From Flavobacteriales bacterium (GTDB taxonomy: Bacteria > Bacteroidota > Bacteroidia > Flavobacteriales > Flavobacteriaceae): a DNA stretch of 64,000 bases. Positions 1 to 8,857 of this stretch are shown in pieces; the stretch's first letter is position 1; each line of letters begins with the position of its first letter. The translations under genes and the position numbers were made by a program. The notes below the pieces were generated by a model, which did no database searches, was not told the origin of the DNA, and was given only the letters and a program-made list of their open reading frames with translations. The stretch lies in contig QOQB01000004.1 of assembly GCA_003331305.1 (NCBI GenBank), forward strand, positions 62,001 to 126,000. The letters are read 5' to 3'.

Positions 1-136
1 GCTGCCACTTTTTATAGGGTAAACGACGCAAGGGCAACAAGCCCTCAAGTAACCAAAAAAAGGAAATGCCACCTACCAAAATAATGCTGCGGTGTAAAGA
101 GGGTATGGTTTCAAAATATAAAATTAGACTTTCCAC
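1..136 (-). CDS. sterol desaturase-like membrane protein, N-terminal fragment
   Basis: Only the first 45 codons are in the window; the gene continues past the left edge. The reading frame opens at a GTG (reverse of 134-136) and gives a short amphipathic start, then HRSIILVGGISFFWLLEGLL, a membrane segment followed by basic residues. This looks like the N-terminus of the fatty-acid-hydroxylase/sterol-desaturase family of Bacteroidetes, which are membrane di-iron enzymes. The diagnostic histidine boxes would lie outside the window, so the family call rests on resemblance of the N-terminus alone. It lies 23 bases downstream of the 46-residue gene on the same strand and may be cotranscribed with it. 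Confidence 0.5.
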   Translation of the reverse strand, partial: MESLILYFETIPSLHRSIILVGGISFFWLLEGLLPLRRLPYKKWQ

Positions 137-159
137 TTCCCAAAGATATTGATTTTGAG

Positions 160-300
160 TTATTTACCGTTGAGCATCTGCTGAACAGTCTCGAGTGTAG
201 TCATCAGTTTGATCTTATGAACAGAGTCTCTGTAGCGTCCCTTTTCAATACGTTGTTCTAAGGTTTCGATAAGCGCTGAAATGGTTTGATTCTCATTCAT
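160..300 (-). CDS. small conserved-looking hypothetical protein (46 aa)
   Basis: A complete short frame from ATG (298-300) to TAA (160-162). It encodes a 46-residue, mostly helical, charged peptide beginning MNENQTISALIETLEQRIEK. No signal peptide or membrane segment is visible. A TAAATTTG box on the minus strand at 326-333 fits a Bacteroidetes -7 element about 25 bases upstream. The next gene on the strand starts 23 bases downstream. Function unknown; it could be a small coiled-coil partner of another protein. Confidence is moderate because it is so short. Confidence 0.5.
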   Translation of the reverse strand: MNENQTISALIETLEQRIEKGRYRDSVHKIKLMTTLETVQQMLNGK

Positions 301-325
301 AAATAGGCTGATGTATATATTGGGG

Positions 326-333
326 CAAATTTA
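326..333 (-). promoter_or_regulatory. putative -7 box (TAAATTTG) for the 46-aa gene
   Basis: Minus-strand TAAATTTG matches the Bacteroidetes TAnnTTTG -7 consensus at all fixed positions and lies 25 bases before the ATG at 300. No TTG (-33) is visible at the expected distance. Confidence 0.35.
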
Positions 334-395
334 AAGTTTTATTGCTAAAGGAAGATATTAAAGCTAAATCGTACTTTTACCACGCAAAAAATACT

Positions 396-1997
396 ATGAG
401 ACCATTTAAGTCATCTATCAATACCAAAAAAGCGAGTTACAAAGAGAACTACGCTGAGATGGAAAAATTGATTCAGGAGCTTGACGAACAATTGGCAAAA
501 AGCCAAAATCAAGGGACTGAAGCCTCTATTGCCCGTGCGCGTAAGCGAGGTAAATTTTTGGCGCGAGAACGCATTACGCTATTGTTAGATAAAGACAGTC
601 CTTTCTTAGAACTCATGCCGTTGGCGGGACTTACGCATCAGGGCGGATTTGGCCCTGGCGGCACAACTGTAGCGGGAATTGGCTATGTCAACAAACGCCT
701 CTGTTTGATCAATGCTAACCTCGGTACCCGCAAAGGCGGTGCGGTAGATTATGCCACCAGTTTAAAAGTATTGCGATTGGGTGAAATTGCCCTAGAAAAC
801 AAATTACCTACCATTAATATGGTCGAAAGCGGAGGCGCTAACCTCCCCGATCAAGACCGTGTATTTAACAATTACGGGGCGTCGTTTAGGGAAATGTCTA
901 GACGCTCTAAACTGGGGATTCCTACCATTTCTATAGTATTTGGAAATGCCACCGCAGGTGGTGCTTACGTTCCGGGGATGTCAGATTATACCATCATGCA
1001 AAAAGATGCGGCAAAAGTATTTTTGGCGGGTCCGCCACTGGTAAAAATGGCAACCAATGAAATTGCTAACGATGAAGAACTCGGCGGAGCCTCTATGCAC
1101 AGCCGTATTTCGGGTGTAGCCGATTTTTTAGCAGACGATGAGCAAGATGCGATCAGCATTGCCAGAGATGTCGTTAAAACGCTAAAACCAGCGGAAACAC
1201 ATGCAGCACCAAGTAAGCCTGTTGTTCCACCAAGATACAGCGCAGATGAGCTTCTGGGTATTGTACCTGCAAACCTAAAACGTGCCATTGACATCAGAGA
1301 GGTTATTGTACGCATAGTAGACAATTCTGAGTTTACCGAATTTAAAACCAACTACGGCATTACCATGGTGTGCTGTTGGGCAAATATTGATGGATATCCT
1401 GTAGCGATTATTGCCAACAACGGCGTCATTTTTGCCGAGGCTGCACAAAAAGTAACGCAGTTTATCCAACTGGCAAACAAGTCCAATACACCTTTACTAT
1501 TTGTTCACAATACCACCGGCTTTATGGTAGGCAAACAGTATGAACAAAAAGGAATGATTAACAGCGGTGCGCAACTTATTCACGCGGTTTCTGGCAGTAC
1601 GGTTCCACATATTAGTTTACTGATTGGAAATTCATACGGTGCTGGGAATTACGCCATGTGCGGACGTTCGTTCCAACCCAGATTCTTGTTTTCATATCCA
1701 AATGTGCAATCTGGTGTTATGGGTGCAGAGCAAATTTCAGGAGTAATGGAAATTGTCAAACGGCAGTCGGCAGCGTCATTAAATAAAGCCGTTGATGAAA
1801 AGCAATTAAAGAAAGAAAAAGATGCCATGTTCCAAGATGCCCAACAAAAAGCAAGTGTGTGGCACGCCACATCTGAACTTTGGGACGACGGCGTTATTGA
1901 CCCACGACATACACGCAAGCACCTTAGTTTGTGTTTGGCTACGATAAACAATGCGCCTATTGATGGTAGCGATGCCTTTGGTGTATTTAGAATGTAA
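396..1997 (+). CDS. acyl-CoA carboxylase, carboxyltransferase (beta) subunit
   Basis: Biotin-dependent carboxyltransferase that moves the carboxyl group from carboxybiotin to an acyl-CoA. With the ATG at 396 the protein has 533 residues, the usual length of methylcrotonyl-, propionyl- or geranyl-CoA carboxylase beta chains; an in-frame TTG at 342 would add 18 residues that look non-homologous. N- and C-terminal crotonase-fold halves are present: RGKFLARERITLLLD near residue 50, the oxyanion-type segment ATAGGAYVPGMSDY near 183-196, and NSYGAGNYAMCGR in the second half. The pattern is closest to methylcrotonyl/geranyl-CoA carboxylases (leucine or isoprenoid catabolism), but substrate cannot be fixed from sequence alone. 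No biotin-carrying alpha subunit is adjacent. Its stop abuts the stop of convergent bshA with no spacing. Confidence 0.88.
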   Translation: MRPFKSSINTKKASYKENYAEMEKLIQELDEQLAKSQNQGTEASIARARKRGKFLARERITLLLDKDSPFLELMPLAGLTHQGGFGPGGTTVAGIGYVNKRLCLINANLGTRKGGAVDYATSLKVLRLGEIALENKLPTINMVESGGANLPDQDRVFNNYGASFREMSRRSKLGIPTISIVFGNATAGGAYVPGMSDYTIMQKDAAKVFLAGPPLVKMATNEIANDEELGGASMHSRISGVADFLADDEQDAISIARDVVKTLKPAETHAAPSKPVVPPRYSADELLGIVPANLKRAIDIREVIVRIVDNSEFTEFKTNYGITMVCCWANIDGYPVAIIANNGVIFAEAAQKVTQFIQLANKSNTPLLFVHNTTGFMVGKQYEQKGMINSGAQLIHAVSGSTVPHISLLIGNSYGAGNYAMCGRSFQPRFLFSYPNVQSGVMGAEQISGVMEIVKRQSAASLNKAVDEKQLKKEKDAMFQDAQQKASVWHATSELWDDGVIDPRHTRKHLSLCLATINNAPIDGSDAFGVFRM

Positions 1998-3119
1998 TTA
2001 GTGTACTATTTGCTGATATAATGCCTCGTACTGAGGAACTATTTTATCTACATCAAACAGGCTAGCATGTGCGTAAGCTTGTTGCTTAAAAGCGGTTAAT
2101 TGTTCTTTGTCTGACAACAACGAAACTGCAAAAGACGCCATTGCTTCTACATCGCCAACATCTGTTAAGTACCCTGTTTTACCGTGAATATTTACTTCTG
2201 GTAGTCCGCCTGTATTTGAAGAAATAACAGGGGTCGCTGCTGCCATTGCCTCCAGTGCTGCCAGTCCAAAGCTCTCTGTGTGTGACGGCAATAACAGGAC
2301 ATCAGAAAAGCACAAAATTTTGCTTACCTCATTCGTTTTACCATAGAAAATCACATCCTCCCAAATGTTTAATTCGCGGCAGCGCTGCTCCACAACCATA
2401 CGGTCTGGACCATCGCCTACCATCATCAACTTTGCAGGCATTTTGGCACGAATACGCGCAAAGGTTTCCACCACATCCATTACCCGCTTAACGGGTCTAA
2501 AGTTACTAACGTGTGTGACAATAACCTCATTAGCTTTCGCTACTACAGAACGTTCACAATTGATGCGAATTTTATCATAGCGCGCTACATTAATAAAGTT
2601 TGGCACTACGTGAATTTCTTTGTGAACGCCAAAATAGCTAAACGTATCTCCTCGTAAATCTTTTGAAACAGCAGTAACCACATCAGAGTTATTGATGCTA
2701 AACGTTACCGCAGGTTTGTAAAATGGATGATTGCCAACAAGTGTGATATCAGAACCATGTAATGTAGTAACTACGGGAATATCAATACCCGCCTCCTTAA
2801 GCATCTGCTTCGCCATAAAGGCGGCATAGGCATGCGGAATGGCATAGTGCACATGCAACAACTCTATTTGATGGAGCTTAACCATCTCCACAAGCATACT
2901 TGACAGCGCCAACTCATAGGGCTGAAAATGAAACAGTGGATATCTTGGAACATGAACTTCGTGAAAATGAAGATTTCCTGTTAAGGATTGCAAACGCACA
3001 GGCTGTTTGTAACTGACAAAATGTACTTCATGTCCTCTATCAACTAAAGAAATACCCAGTTCAGTAGCCACAACACCACTCCCTCCGTAAGTAGGATAAC
3101 ATACAATGGCAATTTTCAT
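1998..3119 (-). CDS. bshA: N-acetyl-alpha-D-glucosaminyl L-malate synthase BshA
   Basis: GT4-family glycosyltransferase that joins GlcNAc from UDP-GlcNAc to L-malate, the first step of bacillithiol synthesis. The 373 residues begin MKIAIVCYPTYGGSGVVATE, with the glycine-rich acceptor loop typical of BshA. The C-terminal GT-B half carries HTESFGLAALEAMA at about 280-293, containing the E-x7-E nucleotide-sugar motif. Length and N-terminus fit BshA better than other GT4 enzymes. It is the last gene of a minus-strand run, 83 bases after the GH3 gene. A minus-strand TACTTTTG box at 3165-3172 could give it its own promoter. Bacillithiol is the low-molecular-weight thiol of Firmicutes and many Bacteroidetes, so this suggests the organism makes it; bshB and bshC are not in the window. 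Confidence 0.93.
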   Translation of the reverse strand: MKIAIVCYPTYGGSGVVATELGISLVDRGHEVHFVSYKQPVRLQSLTGNLHFHEVHVPRYPLFHFQPYELALSSMLVEMVKLHQIELLHVHYAIPHAYAAFMAKQMLKEAGIDIPVVTTLHGSDITLVGNHPFYKPAVTFSINNSDVVTAVSKDLRGDTFSYFGVHKEIHVVPNFINVARYDKIRINCERSVVAKANEVIVTHVSNFRPVKRVMDVVETFARIRAKMPAKLMMVGDGPDRMVVEQRCRELNIWEDVIFYGKTNEVSKILCFSDVLLLPSHTESFGLAALEAMAAATPVISSNTGGLPEVNIHGKTGYLTDVGDVEAMASFAVSLLSDKEQLTAFKQQAYAHASLFDVDKIVPQYEALYQQIVH

Positions 3120-3164
3120 ACGAAGCGATGATTTTTTAGGGAATGAATTTTTATTCGCATATCA

Positions 3165-3172
3165 CAAAAGTA
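3165..3172 (-). promoter_or_regulatory. putative -7 box (TACTTTTG) for bshA
   Basis: Minus-strand TACTTTTG fits TAnnTTTG and lies in the 83-base gap before bshA, 45 bases from its ATG. No clear TTG -33 element is seen. Confidence 0.35.
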
Positions 3173-3202
3173 TGGGAAAAGATTGACGTGTAAAACGAAG
3201 AT

Positions 3203-4807
3203 TTATTCTTTGATTTCAACAGGAATAATGCCATGTGGAGAAATTTCACCAAAAAGCAGCCGTGCAGTCGCATTGGCAAATGCGGTTTGCTGCTCATGCG
3301 CCAATAGCACACTTGCAAAAGAGGATAGATTTGGAAGTTGTGAAAGCACATAGGGTTTTGCAAAAAGTACCACATGAACATTTGGGTATGTGCTTAGATG
3401 GGTTAATATGCGTATATCACTTTCTGAAAGGGATTGACTCGTCCACGGCGAAGAGGTGTTGGCATGAATACCGACTACAACAGGCCTTCTCCCCCTCAAA
3501 GCAGTTGTTTTAAGCGTGTTTTTAAGAATTTGAATCGTAGTTGTTTGCTCACGTAACGCATATAAAAAATCGTTTGACGATGGCTTCCCAAGGGATACGT
3601 AATACGCAGTTGTATCTTTTTGTAATGGAAATGCATCCTTTTGGGCGTGTACCTTCACAATACTTTGTTCCGCAATTTGTTTTCGTAAATACGTATCGTA
3701 AAACGTATTTGTCAATGGATTTCCAGTTGTTTTAACGGCTTTGTTTTGATGTAATCCCAATGCGTATTTTGCGCTAAGAATTTTCTTTACAGAAGTTGCT
3801 AATCTTGCTTCCGTAATGTCTCCGTTGGCATAACTCGTTTTGATTGCTGAAATGGCTTTTTCTAGTTGCAACGGCATAACCAATACATCTGCTCCCGCCA
3901 AAAATGCAGCTAAGGCAGGGGAATCAACAGCTGTGGTGATTCCTTTCATATCCAATGCATCAGTAAAAACAAGTCCGTTAAAACCCAATTGTTGTTGCAA
4001 CAATTGGGTTACTACTTTTTTAGAAGCAGCTATTGGAAGACCGCTGTTATCAAGTGCTGGAACATCTAAATGACCTACCATAATCCCTTTTAATCCTCTT
4101 GATATCAAGTGTTTAAATGGAACTAAATCTATGCTATCCAATGCTTTTTTGGAGCGATTTATTCGCGGTAGTGTTTTATGTGAATCGGCAGTTGATGCGC
4201 CATGCCCGGGAAAATGCTTGGCAACTGCTATCACGCCAGCGTCTTGCAATCCTTCCATAAAGGCTTGTGCTTTTTTTGCTACACGAGTCGGTCTATCACC
4301 AAATGAACGGACACCAATAATGGGGTTTGTTGCTTCGGTATTTACATCAACAACGGGTGCAAATGACACATGTACTCCCATCTTACGTTTACGTTCTCCC
4401 ATACGTTTGGCAAGTGCGTATACCAATTCATCGTTGGGTAGCGCGCCCAATGTCATGGCATATGGATAAGGCGAAACGTCTTGCAATCGCATTGCCATAC
4501 CCCACTCCGCATCAGCAGCAATAAGTAGTGGTATGTTGGCGTGTTGTTGGTATAGATCTGTATCCGCAATTTGTTTCATTGTCCTTCCCTTTGAAAACAA
4601 AACGCCACCAACATGATATTTTTTCAGCTGGGATAATGTATTTTGATGCATGGCGATATCCCCATCTGGAAACGCCATGACCATAAAAAGTTGTCCTATT
4701 TTTTGATCTAGTGTCATAGCGTTGTAAACGCTGTCTACCCATTGGCTTTGCGATTGGGAAAACAAATACGCAGGAATAAAAAATATGAACAGGAAAGCGC
4801 GAAGCAT
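3203..4807 (-). CDS. glycoside hydrolase family 3 (NagZ-like beta-N-acetylglucosaminidase)
   Basis: Exported GH3 enzyme expected to cleave beta-linked N-acetylglucosamine, probably in peptidoglycan turnover. It has 534 residues with a signal peptide (about 1-19, a hydrophobic run ending FSQSQ). The GH3 catalytic barrel follows: KHFPGHGAS at about 197-205 and DSH at 208-210 form the NagZ signature that supplies the Asp/His acid-base pair, and FTDALDM around 281-287 carries the nucleophile Asp. A C-terminal alpha/beta domain follows, while the beta-lactamase domain fused to some Bacteroidetes homologues is absent. It sits 14 bases after the preceding gene in the minus-strand operon. The N-acetylglucosaminidase specificity is inferred from the KHFPGHG motif. 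Confidence 0.88.
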   Translation of the reverse strand: MLRAFLFIFFIPAYLFSQSQSQWVDSVYNAMTLDQKIGQLFMVMAFPDGDIAMHQNTLSQLKKYHVGGVLFSKGRTMKQIADTDLYQQHANIPLLIAADAEWGMAMRLQDVSPYPYAMTLGALPNDELVYALAKRMGERKRKMGVHVSFAPVVDVNTEATNPIIGVRSFGDRPTRVAKKAQAFMEGLQDAGVIAVAKHFPGHGASTADSHKTLPRINRSKKALDSIDLVPFKHLISRGLKGIMVGHLDVPALDNSGLPIAASKKVVTQLLQQQLGFNGLVFTDALDMKGITTAVDSPALAAFLAGADVLVMPLQLEKAISAIKTSYANGDITEARLATSVKKILSAKYALGLHQNKAVKTTGNPLTNTFYDTYLRKQIAEQSIVKVHAQKDAFPLQKDTTAYYVSLGKPSSNDFLYALREQTTTIQILKNTLKTTALRGRRPVVVGIHANTSSPWTSQSLSESDIRILTHLSTYPNVHVVLFAKPYVLSQLPNLSSFASVLLAHEQQTAFANATARLLFGEISPHGIIPVEIKE

Positions 4808-4821
4808 AGCCTAAAGGTAAT

Positions 4822-5304
4822 CTAAAAATAGCGTGCGTGCCAACTGTCTTTAGCTGGAACTTCCCATTCGCTAAGAAATTCCCCTTTATTTACCACCAAA
4901 TGATTAAAGACGACGGTGTTTTCAGTTACTGACTTATTTTTTACCACGGTCTTAAAATCAAGAAGGGACTTATAGGTTATATAGTCGCCTTGCTTAAAGC
5001 TAACGTTCATTTTGTCAAGGAGTGTCACATCATAGGTTTTTTCAAATTCCTGTATGATGCGTACCGAAGAATCAATAGAACAGCCCGTAGCGGATTGCGC
5101 ATTTTCGTCTAAAGCAATAACAATAAAACGTTTGTAAGGCAGCGAAAAACTTGCTTTTAGCGATGAACCGTGCGCTGTCCATTGCGTCAAAAAGGCTTCT
5201 AGTTTTTGGGAAATTTCAACTACTTCCGCGTCGGTGAATGGGCGACTTGCTGGATAAACCCATACACGTGCCTCATTATCTAATTCATCGAAGGGTACAA
5301 ACAT
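4822..5304 (-). CDS. conserved Flavobacteriaceae protein of unknown function
   Basis: A 160-residue soluble protein with no signal peptide or membrane segment. It matches my recollection of a family often labelled 'ABC transporter ATPase' in Flavobacteriaceae genomes, but there is no Walker A, Walker B or LSGGQ motif, so that label looks unfounded. Recognisable family features are the acidic N-terminus (MFVPFDELDNEARVWVYPAS), a central ATGCSID segment and the C-terminal WEVPAKDSWHARYF. It starts one base after the stop-side boundary of the upstream Fe-S gene and is followed 14 bases later by the GH3 gene, so it is almost certainly cotranscribed with both. Function unknown. Confidence 0.8.
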   Translation of the reverse strand: MFVPFDELDNEARVWVYPASRPFTDAEVVEISQKLEAFLTQWTAHGSSLKASFSLPYKRFIVIALDENAQSATGCSIDSSVRIIQEFEKTYDVTLLDKMNVSFKQGDYITYKSLLDFKTVVKNKSVTENTVVFNHLVVNKGEFLSEWEVPAKDSWHARYF

Positions 5305-5305
5305 A

Positions 5306-6097
5306 TTATAAGTCTTGTGCCTGTTCTAAAAGTTCTGCAATGTCCATAACGGCAACCTTGCTCTCTTGCTCCTTATTTTTCACACCGTCAGTCATCATGG
5401 TGTTACAAAACGGACAGCCTGCCGCAATAATATCCGGTTTTGTTGCCAAGGCTTGCTCTGTACGTTCAATATTGACTTCCTTGTTTCCTGGCTCGGCATC
5501 TTTAAACATTTGCGCGCCCCCAGCTCCACAGCAAAGCCCTTTTGCTTTGCAGCTTTTCATTTCAATAAGCTCGCTTTCAAGTTTAGACAAAACAGCTCGT
5601 GGCGCTTCGTACTCGTTATTTGCTCTGCCCAAATAACATGGATCGTGAAAGGTAATGCGCTTTCCTTTAAACGAACCGCCTTTCACTTTTAATTTTCCTT
5701 CATGGAGTAGCTGCTTTAAAAACTGTGTGTGATGCACAACTTCATAGCTTCCGCCCAATCCAGGATATTCATTTTTTAGCGTATTAAAGCAATGCGGACA
5801 AGCCGTAACTATCTTTTTCACCTCATAGCCATTGAGTACCTCAATGTTGGTCATGGCTTGCATCTGGAACAAAAACTCATTTCCAGCACGCTTTGCAGGA
5901 TCGCCGGTACAGCTTTCTTCAGGACCAAGCACGGCAAAGGAAACGTCTGCTTTAATTAAGAGTTTTACAAATGCCTTCGTGATTTTTTTGGCACGCTCGT
6001 CAAAGCTGCCCGCACATCCCACCCAAAAAAGCACCTCGGGCTGTTTGCCCTGAGCTGCTAATTCAGACATGGTTGGAATGTTAGTCGTGGAAGCCAT
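5306..6097 (-). CDS. (Fe-S)-binding protein with CCG domains (HdrB-like)
   Basis: About 263 residues, related to heterodisulfide reductase subunit B, GlpC and LldE. Cysteine clusters are visible: an N-terminal CAGSFD, SCTGDPAKRAG followed by CPHC, then DPCYLGR, LCCGAGG and GCPFC. The second set is a complete CCG motif; the first has SC in place of CC. Such domains bind a noncubane or standard 4Fe-4S cluster for thiol or quinone redox chemistry. The start MASTTNIPTMSEL at 6097 is chosen because it aligns with the family N-terminus as I know it; an upstream ATG at 6112 would enlarge the overlap with the HAD gene. The likely partner is the membrane Fe-S protein at 6530-7858, in an electron-transfer complex whose donor and acceptor are unknown. 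Confidence 0.85.
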   Translation of the reverse strand: MASTTNIPTMSELAAQGKQPEVLFWVGCAGSFDERAKKITKAFVKLLIKADVSFAVLGPEESCTGDPAKRAGNEFLFQMQAMTNIEVLNGYEVKKIVTACPHCFNTLKNEYPGLGGSYEVVHHTQFLKQLLHEGKLKVKGGSFKGKRITFHDPCYLGRANNEYEAPRAVLSKLESELIEMKSCKAKGLCCGAGGAQMFKDAEPGNKEVNIERTEQALATKPDIIAAGCPFCNTMMTDGVKNKEQESKVAVMDIAELLEQAQDL

Positions 6098-6527
6098 CGT
6101 CAAAAACTTCAATGGTTACCTCTTTTTCTACCAAATCGGTAAACTTCCCGTTGTATCGTGTTGCACGAACCAAGTGATTATCTACCCAGTGATAGTTTCC
6201 ACCACGAGGTTTCCCCATAAGTAGGGAATGGTAATTAAATCCATTTTCTTTAAGCCACTTTTCTGTAACACCACGATGCTCTTCTGTACGTGAGGTAAAA
6301 AAACAAATGACATGTCCTTCGTCGTACCACTTGTTTAATGTCTTTAGCGCATCGGGATATAATTCGGCGGTTGCCATACGCTCTGGCTCTTCGTTTGGAA
6401 TATCGTCACAAATAGTTCCATCAATATCTATTAAATAATTTTTGACACCTTCAGGAAGTACCGGACTAACGTGTTCGCCGTCTTCTAATTTCTCTTTAAG
6501 TAATTGGTCTACTTTTTCTTTATCCAT
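6081..6527 (-). CDS. HAD-superfamily phosphatase-like protein
   Basis: 148 residues starting MDKEKVDQLLKEKLEDGEHV. LIDIDGTICDDI (around residues 32-43) is HAD motif I with the nucleophile Asp and general acid Asp, and FFTSRTEE provides motif II. The chain then reads GKPRGGNYHWVDNH. It has the size of a minimal cytosolic HAD without a cap domain. The start at 6527 is preferred over an in-frame upstream ATG at 6584 because the latter would run far into the preceding Fe-S gene. The gene lies between the two Fe-S protein genes, two bases after the first and overlapping the second by about 17. Substrate unknown; relatives are annotated as phosphoheptose isomerase-associated or generic phosphatases. 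Confidence 0.8.
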   Translation of the reverse strand: MDKEKVDQLLKEKLEDGEHVSPVLPEGVKNYLIDIDGTICDDIPNEEPERMATAELYPDALKTLNKWYDEGHVICFFTSRTEEHRGVTEKWLKENGFNYHSLLMGKPRGGNYHWVDNHLVRATRYNGKFTDLVEKEVTIEVFDDGFHD

Positions 6528-6529
6528 GT

Positions 6530-7858
6530 TTATGTATTTAATTCTTCGCGCCAGGCAATACGGTCTTGTTGATTGAATGGCCAAGGAGCACCGTTGTTTT
6601 CTACATTGGTCATCATTACGTTTAATTCATTAGGAGCAGCTGATTGTTCCATTACCAAATAACGCCGCATTTCCATGATAATAGAAAGTGGGTCTATGGC
6701 AATAGGACAGGCTTCTACACAAGCATTACAAGATGTACAAGCCCATATTTCCTCCCTTGAAATATAGTTATCTAATAAGGTATTTTGATTGGGGTCTTCG
6801 CCTTTGTTTAAAGAAGAACCTACCTCAGTAAGTCTATCGCGCGTATCCATCATAATCTTACGCGGAGATAATAGCTTACCCGTTTGATTCGCAGGACATT
6901 CATCCGTACAACGACCACACTCAGTACACGAATACGCATTCATAAGCTGTACCCAATTTAAATCGGTAACGTCTGCTGCACCAAAAGTAGTAGGAACTGC
7001 ATCTGTAGCAGGCGCAGCATAGGGATCTACTTCTGGGTCTAACATTAACTTTACTTCATTCGTTACCGCTTCCATATTTGAAAGTTCGCCTTGAGGCGAT
7101 AACTTGGCAAAATAGGTGTTAGGGAAAGCAAGAATAATATGCAGGTGCTTGGAATAATATAAATAATTCAAAAACAGTAAGATACCGCTAATGTGTAACC
7201 ACCAGGTCGTGCGCTCAATAGCAATAACTTGTTGAGCTGTCATGCCATCAAACAGGGGAAGCAAAAATTGGCTTATAGGAAAGCTTCCCGCTTGAACATA
7301 ATGTGAATCTTGCGCTACAGTTTGCAGCCAATAATCGGAAGCATTCATGGTTAAAAATAACCCCATAAGTACCACTTCGGCATATAAAATGATATCTGCA
7401 TCCCATTTGGGCCAGCCTTTCATTTCGGGTTTCCAAAAGCGTTTTATACGAACCACATTTCGACGAGTCCAGAAAAAAAACACACAGATTAATACAAGAG
7501 CCGCAAAAATTTCAAAAGTAAAAATGAGTACATCGTATACACCCCCCAAGAAAGGGGCAAAAATACGGTGCGTTCCTAAAAATCCGTCGAGGATAATTTC
7601 GAGTAGTTCAATGTTAATGACAACAAAACCTACATATACAATGACGTGTAGTGCACCAGAAAGTGGTTTGCGCACCATTTTAGATTGCCCAAGCGCAACA
7701 CGTGCCATATGCAACCAACGCTTTTTGGGTTGATCTGACCTATTTGTAGATGTCCCTAATTTGATATTTCGAACAATACGACGAACATTTCGTGTAAAGA
7801 GGCCAACCAAAACAAAAAACAAAACAGCAAAAGTAATGTTAGGTATGTAAGCACTCAT
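6530..7858 (-). CDS. membrane-bound 4Fe-4S dicluster protein (HdrC/HdrE-like)
   Basis: 442 residues. The N-terminal half has several hydrophobic segments (about 5-22, 70-95, 105-130, 155-175, 215-235), resembling NarI/HdrE-type cytochrome b membrane domains. The C-terminal half holds two ferredoxin-like clusters: CTECGRCTDECP near 309-320 and CTSCNACVEACP near 373-384. This fits a fused HdrE-HdrC type subunit passing electrons between a quinone or heme site in the membrane and the CCG protein encoded two genes downstream. The gap to mlaD upstream is 2 bases and the gap to the HAD gene is also 2, indicating one operon. Physiological donor and acceptor are not determined. Confidence 0.85.
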   Translation of the reverse strand: MSAYIPNITFAVLFFVLVGLFTRNVRRIVRNIKLGTSTNRSDQPKKRWLHMARVALGQSKMVRKPLSGALHVIVYVGFVVINIELLEIILDGFLGTHRIFAPFLGGVYDVLIFTFEIFAALVLICVFFFWTRRNVVRIKRFWKPEMKGWPKWDADIILYAEVVLMGLFLTMNASDYWLQTVAQDSHYVQAGSFPISQFLLPLFDGMTAQQVIAIERTTWWLHISGILLFLNYLYYSKHLHIILAFPNTYFAKLSPQGELSNMEAVTNEVKLMLDPEVDPYAAPATDAVPTTFGAADVTDLNWVQLMNAYSCTECGRCTDECPANQTGKLLSPRKIMMDTRDRLTEVGSSLNKGEDPNQNTLLDNYISREEIWACTSCNACVEACPIAIDPLSIIMEMRRYLVMEQSAAPNELNVMMTNVENNGAPWPFNQQDRIAWREELNT

Positions 7859-7860
7859 GG

Positions 7861-8826
7861 CTACTCAGGCTTTTTTGATTCTTGGTAAGGTTTATTTTTT
7901 TTACCAAATAACGAAAAATGCACATAACGTTTTGGGTTTAGACGTAAATCTTCAAGAAGTAATTGCGCCTGATTGTTCGTTTGATTTAACGTATTAATCA
8001 ATGAATCTGTATGAATTAACTTTCCAATAGAACCCTGTCCAGCATTGATTTTTGAAGTGATGAGTGCTAAATCTTGAGAGGTTTGTTGCAATGAGCGAAT
8101 GGTAGCCCCTAAAGGAGCTTTTTGTAACGAATCGGTAATGGCTGCGGCATTGGCTGAAGTGCGCTCAAATGAAGCGAAAGTTTTGTTCAATGTTCCGTCG
8201 GAAGCATTTAAGCTTGAGTCTAAAGTTTTTACAAGTGATGTTAGTGCCACTGTGGTTTCGCTAAACTGATCTATCGATTGGCGTAAAGCCTCTTGGCGTT
8301 CTAGATCAAGAACTTTAGTAAAAGCAATCAATACCGAATCGGCGTGAACAATCATACTTTCAATTTTTTCTTGCAGTGGCGAAAGTTTTTCGTTTACTAA
8401 ATCCGTTAATCCTGGAGCAATACTAGTTTGTAAGGTGTCGCGATCTTCTGCTAATGGTGCATTGTCAAAAGCAGGGATGATGGCTAGCCCCTTCCCTCCT
8501 ATTAGTCCAGATTCATAGATTTGAGCAATACTATTCTTTGAAAAAGGAAAATCATTTTCAACTCGAAACGCAACCAAAATTTTAGCAGAAGGTTGTATTA
8601 ACACACTATACTCTACTGAACCAACAGTGTATCCGTTTATTGTGACGGGTGTTCCATTTACAAGCCCTTCGGTATTGTCGTATATACCATAAAAGAATCT
8701 ATCCGAAATAAAAACATCATTTGACTTTAGGTAACTAAATCCAATAAGAAAAAGTCCTATTCCAAATATGAAAAGCAATGCAGTTTTAACCTCGTTAGAA
8801 AAATTCACTTTAAGCAATTTTGTCAA
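7861..8826 (-). CDS. MlaD-family (MCE domain) lipid-transport protein
   Basis: 321 residues. An N-terminal membrane anchor (about 12-30) is followed by one MCE domain (about 38-115, with GLVNGTPVTINGYTVGSV) and a long helical C-terminus with heptad-like character. MCE proteins form hexameric rings that move phospholipids between inner and outer membranes with an MlaE permease and MlaF ATPase; neither is encoded nearby, so these must lie elsewhere if the system is complete. It lies 31 bases downstream of the amidase gene and 2 bases upstream of the membrane Fe-S gene. The order amidase-mlaD next to lptD is, as I recall, common in Flavobacteriaceae and fits a role in envelope assembly. Confidence 0.87.
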   Translation of the reverse strand: MTKLLKVNFSNEVKTALLFIFGIGLFLIGFSYLKSNDVFISDRFFYGIYDNTEGLVNGTPVTINGYTVGSVEYSVLIQPSAKILVAFRVENDFPFSKNSIAQIYESGLIGGKGLAIIPAFDNAPLAEDRDTLQTSIAPGLTDLVNEKLSPLQEKIESMIVHADSVLIAFTKVLDLERQEALRQSIDQFSETTVALTSLVKTLDSSLNASDGTLNKTFASFERTSANAAAITDSLQKAPLGATIRSLQQTSQDLALITSKINAGQGSIGKLIHTDSLINTLNQTNNQAQLLLEDLRLNPKRYVHFSLFGKKNKPYQESKKPE

Positions 8827-8857
8827 AAATAAGGATTATTTAAACAGATTAAACACC

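Noticed and set aside
4822-5304. ABC transporter ATP-binding protein
   Set aside because: There are no Walker or signature motifs.
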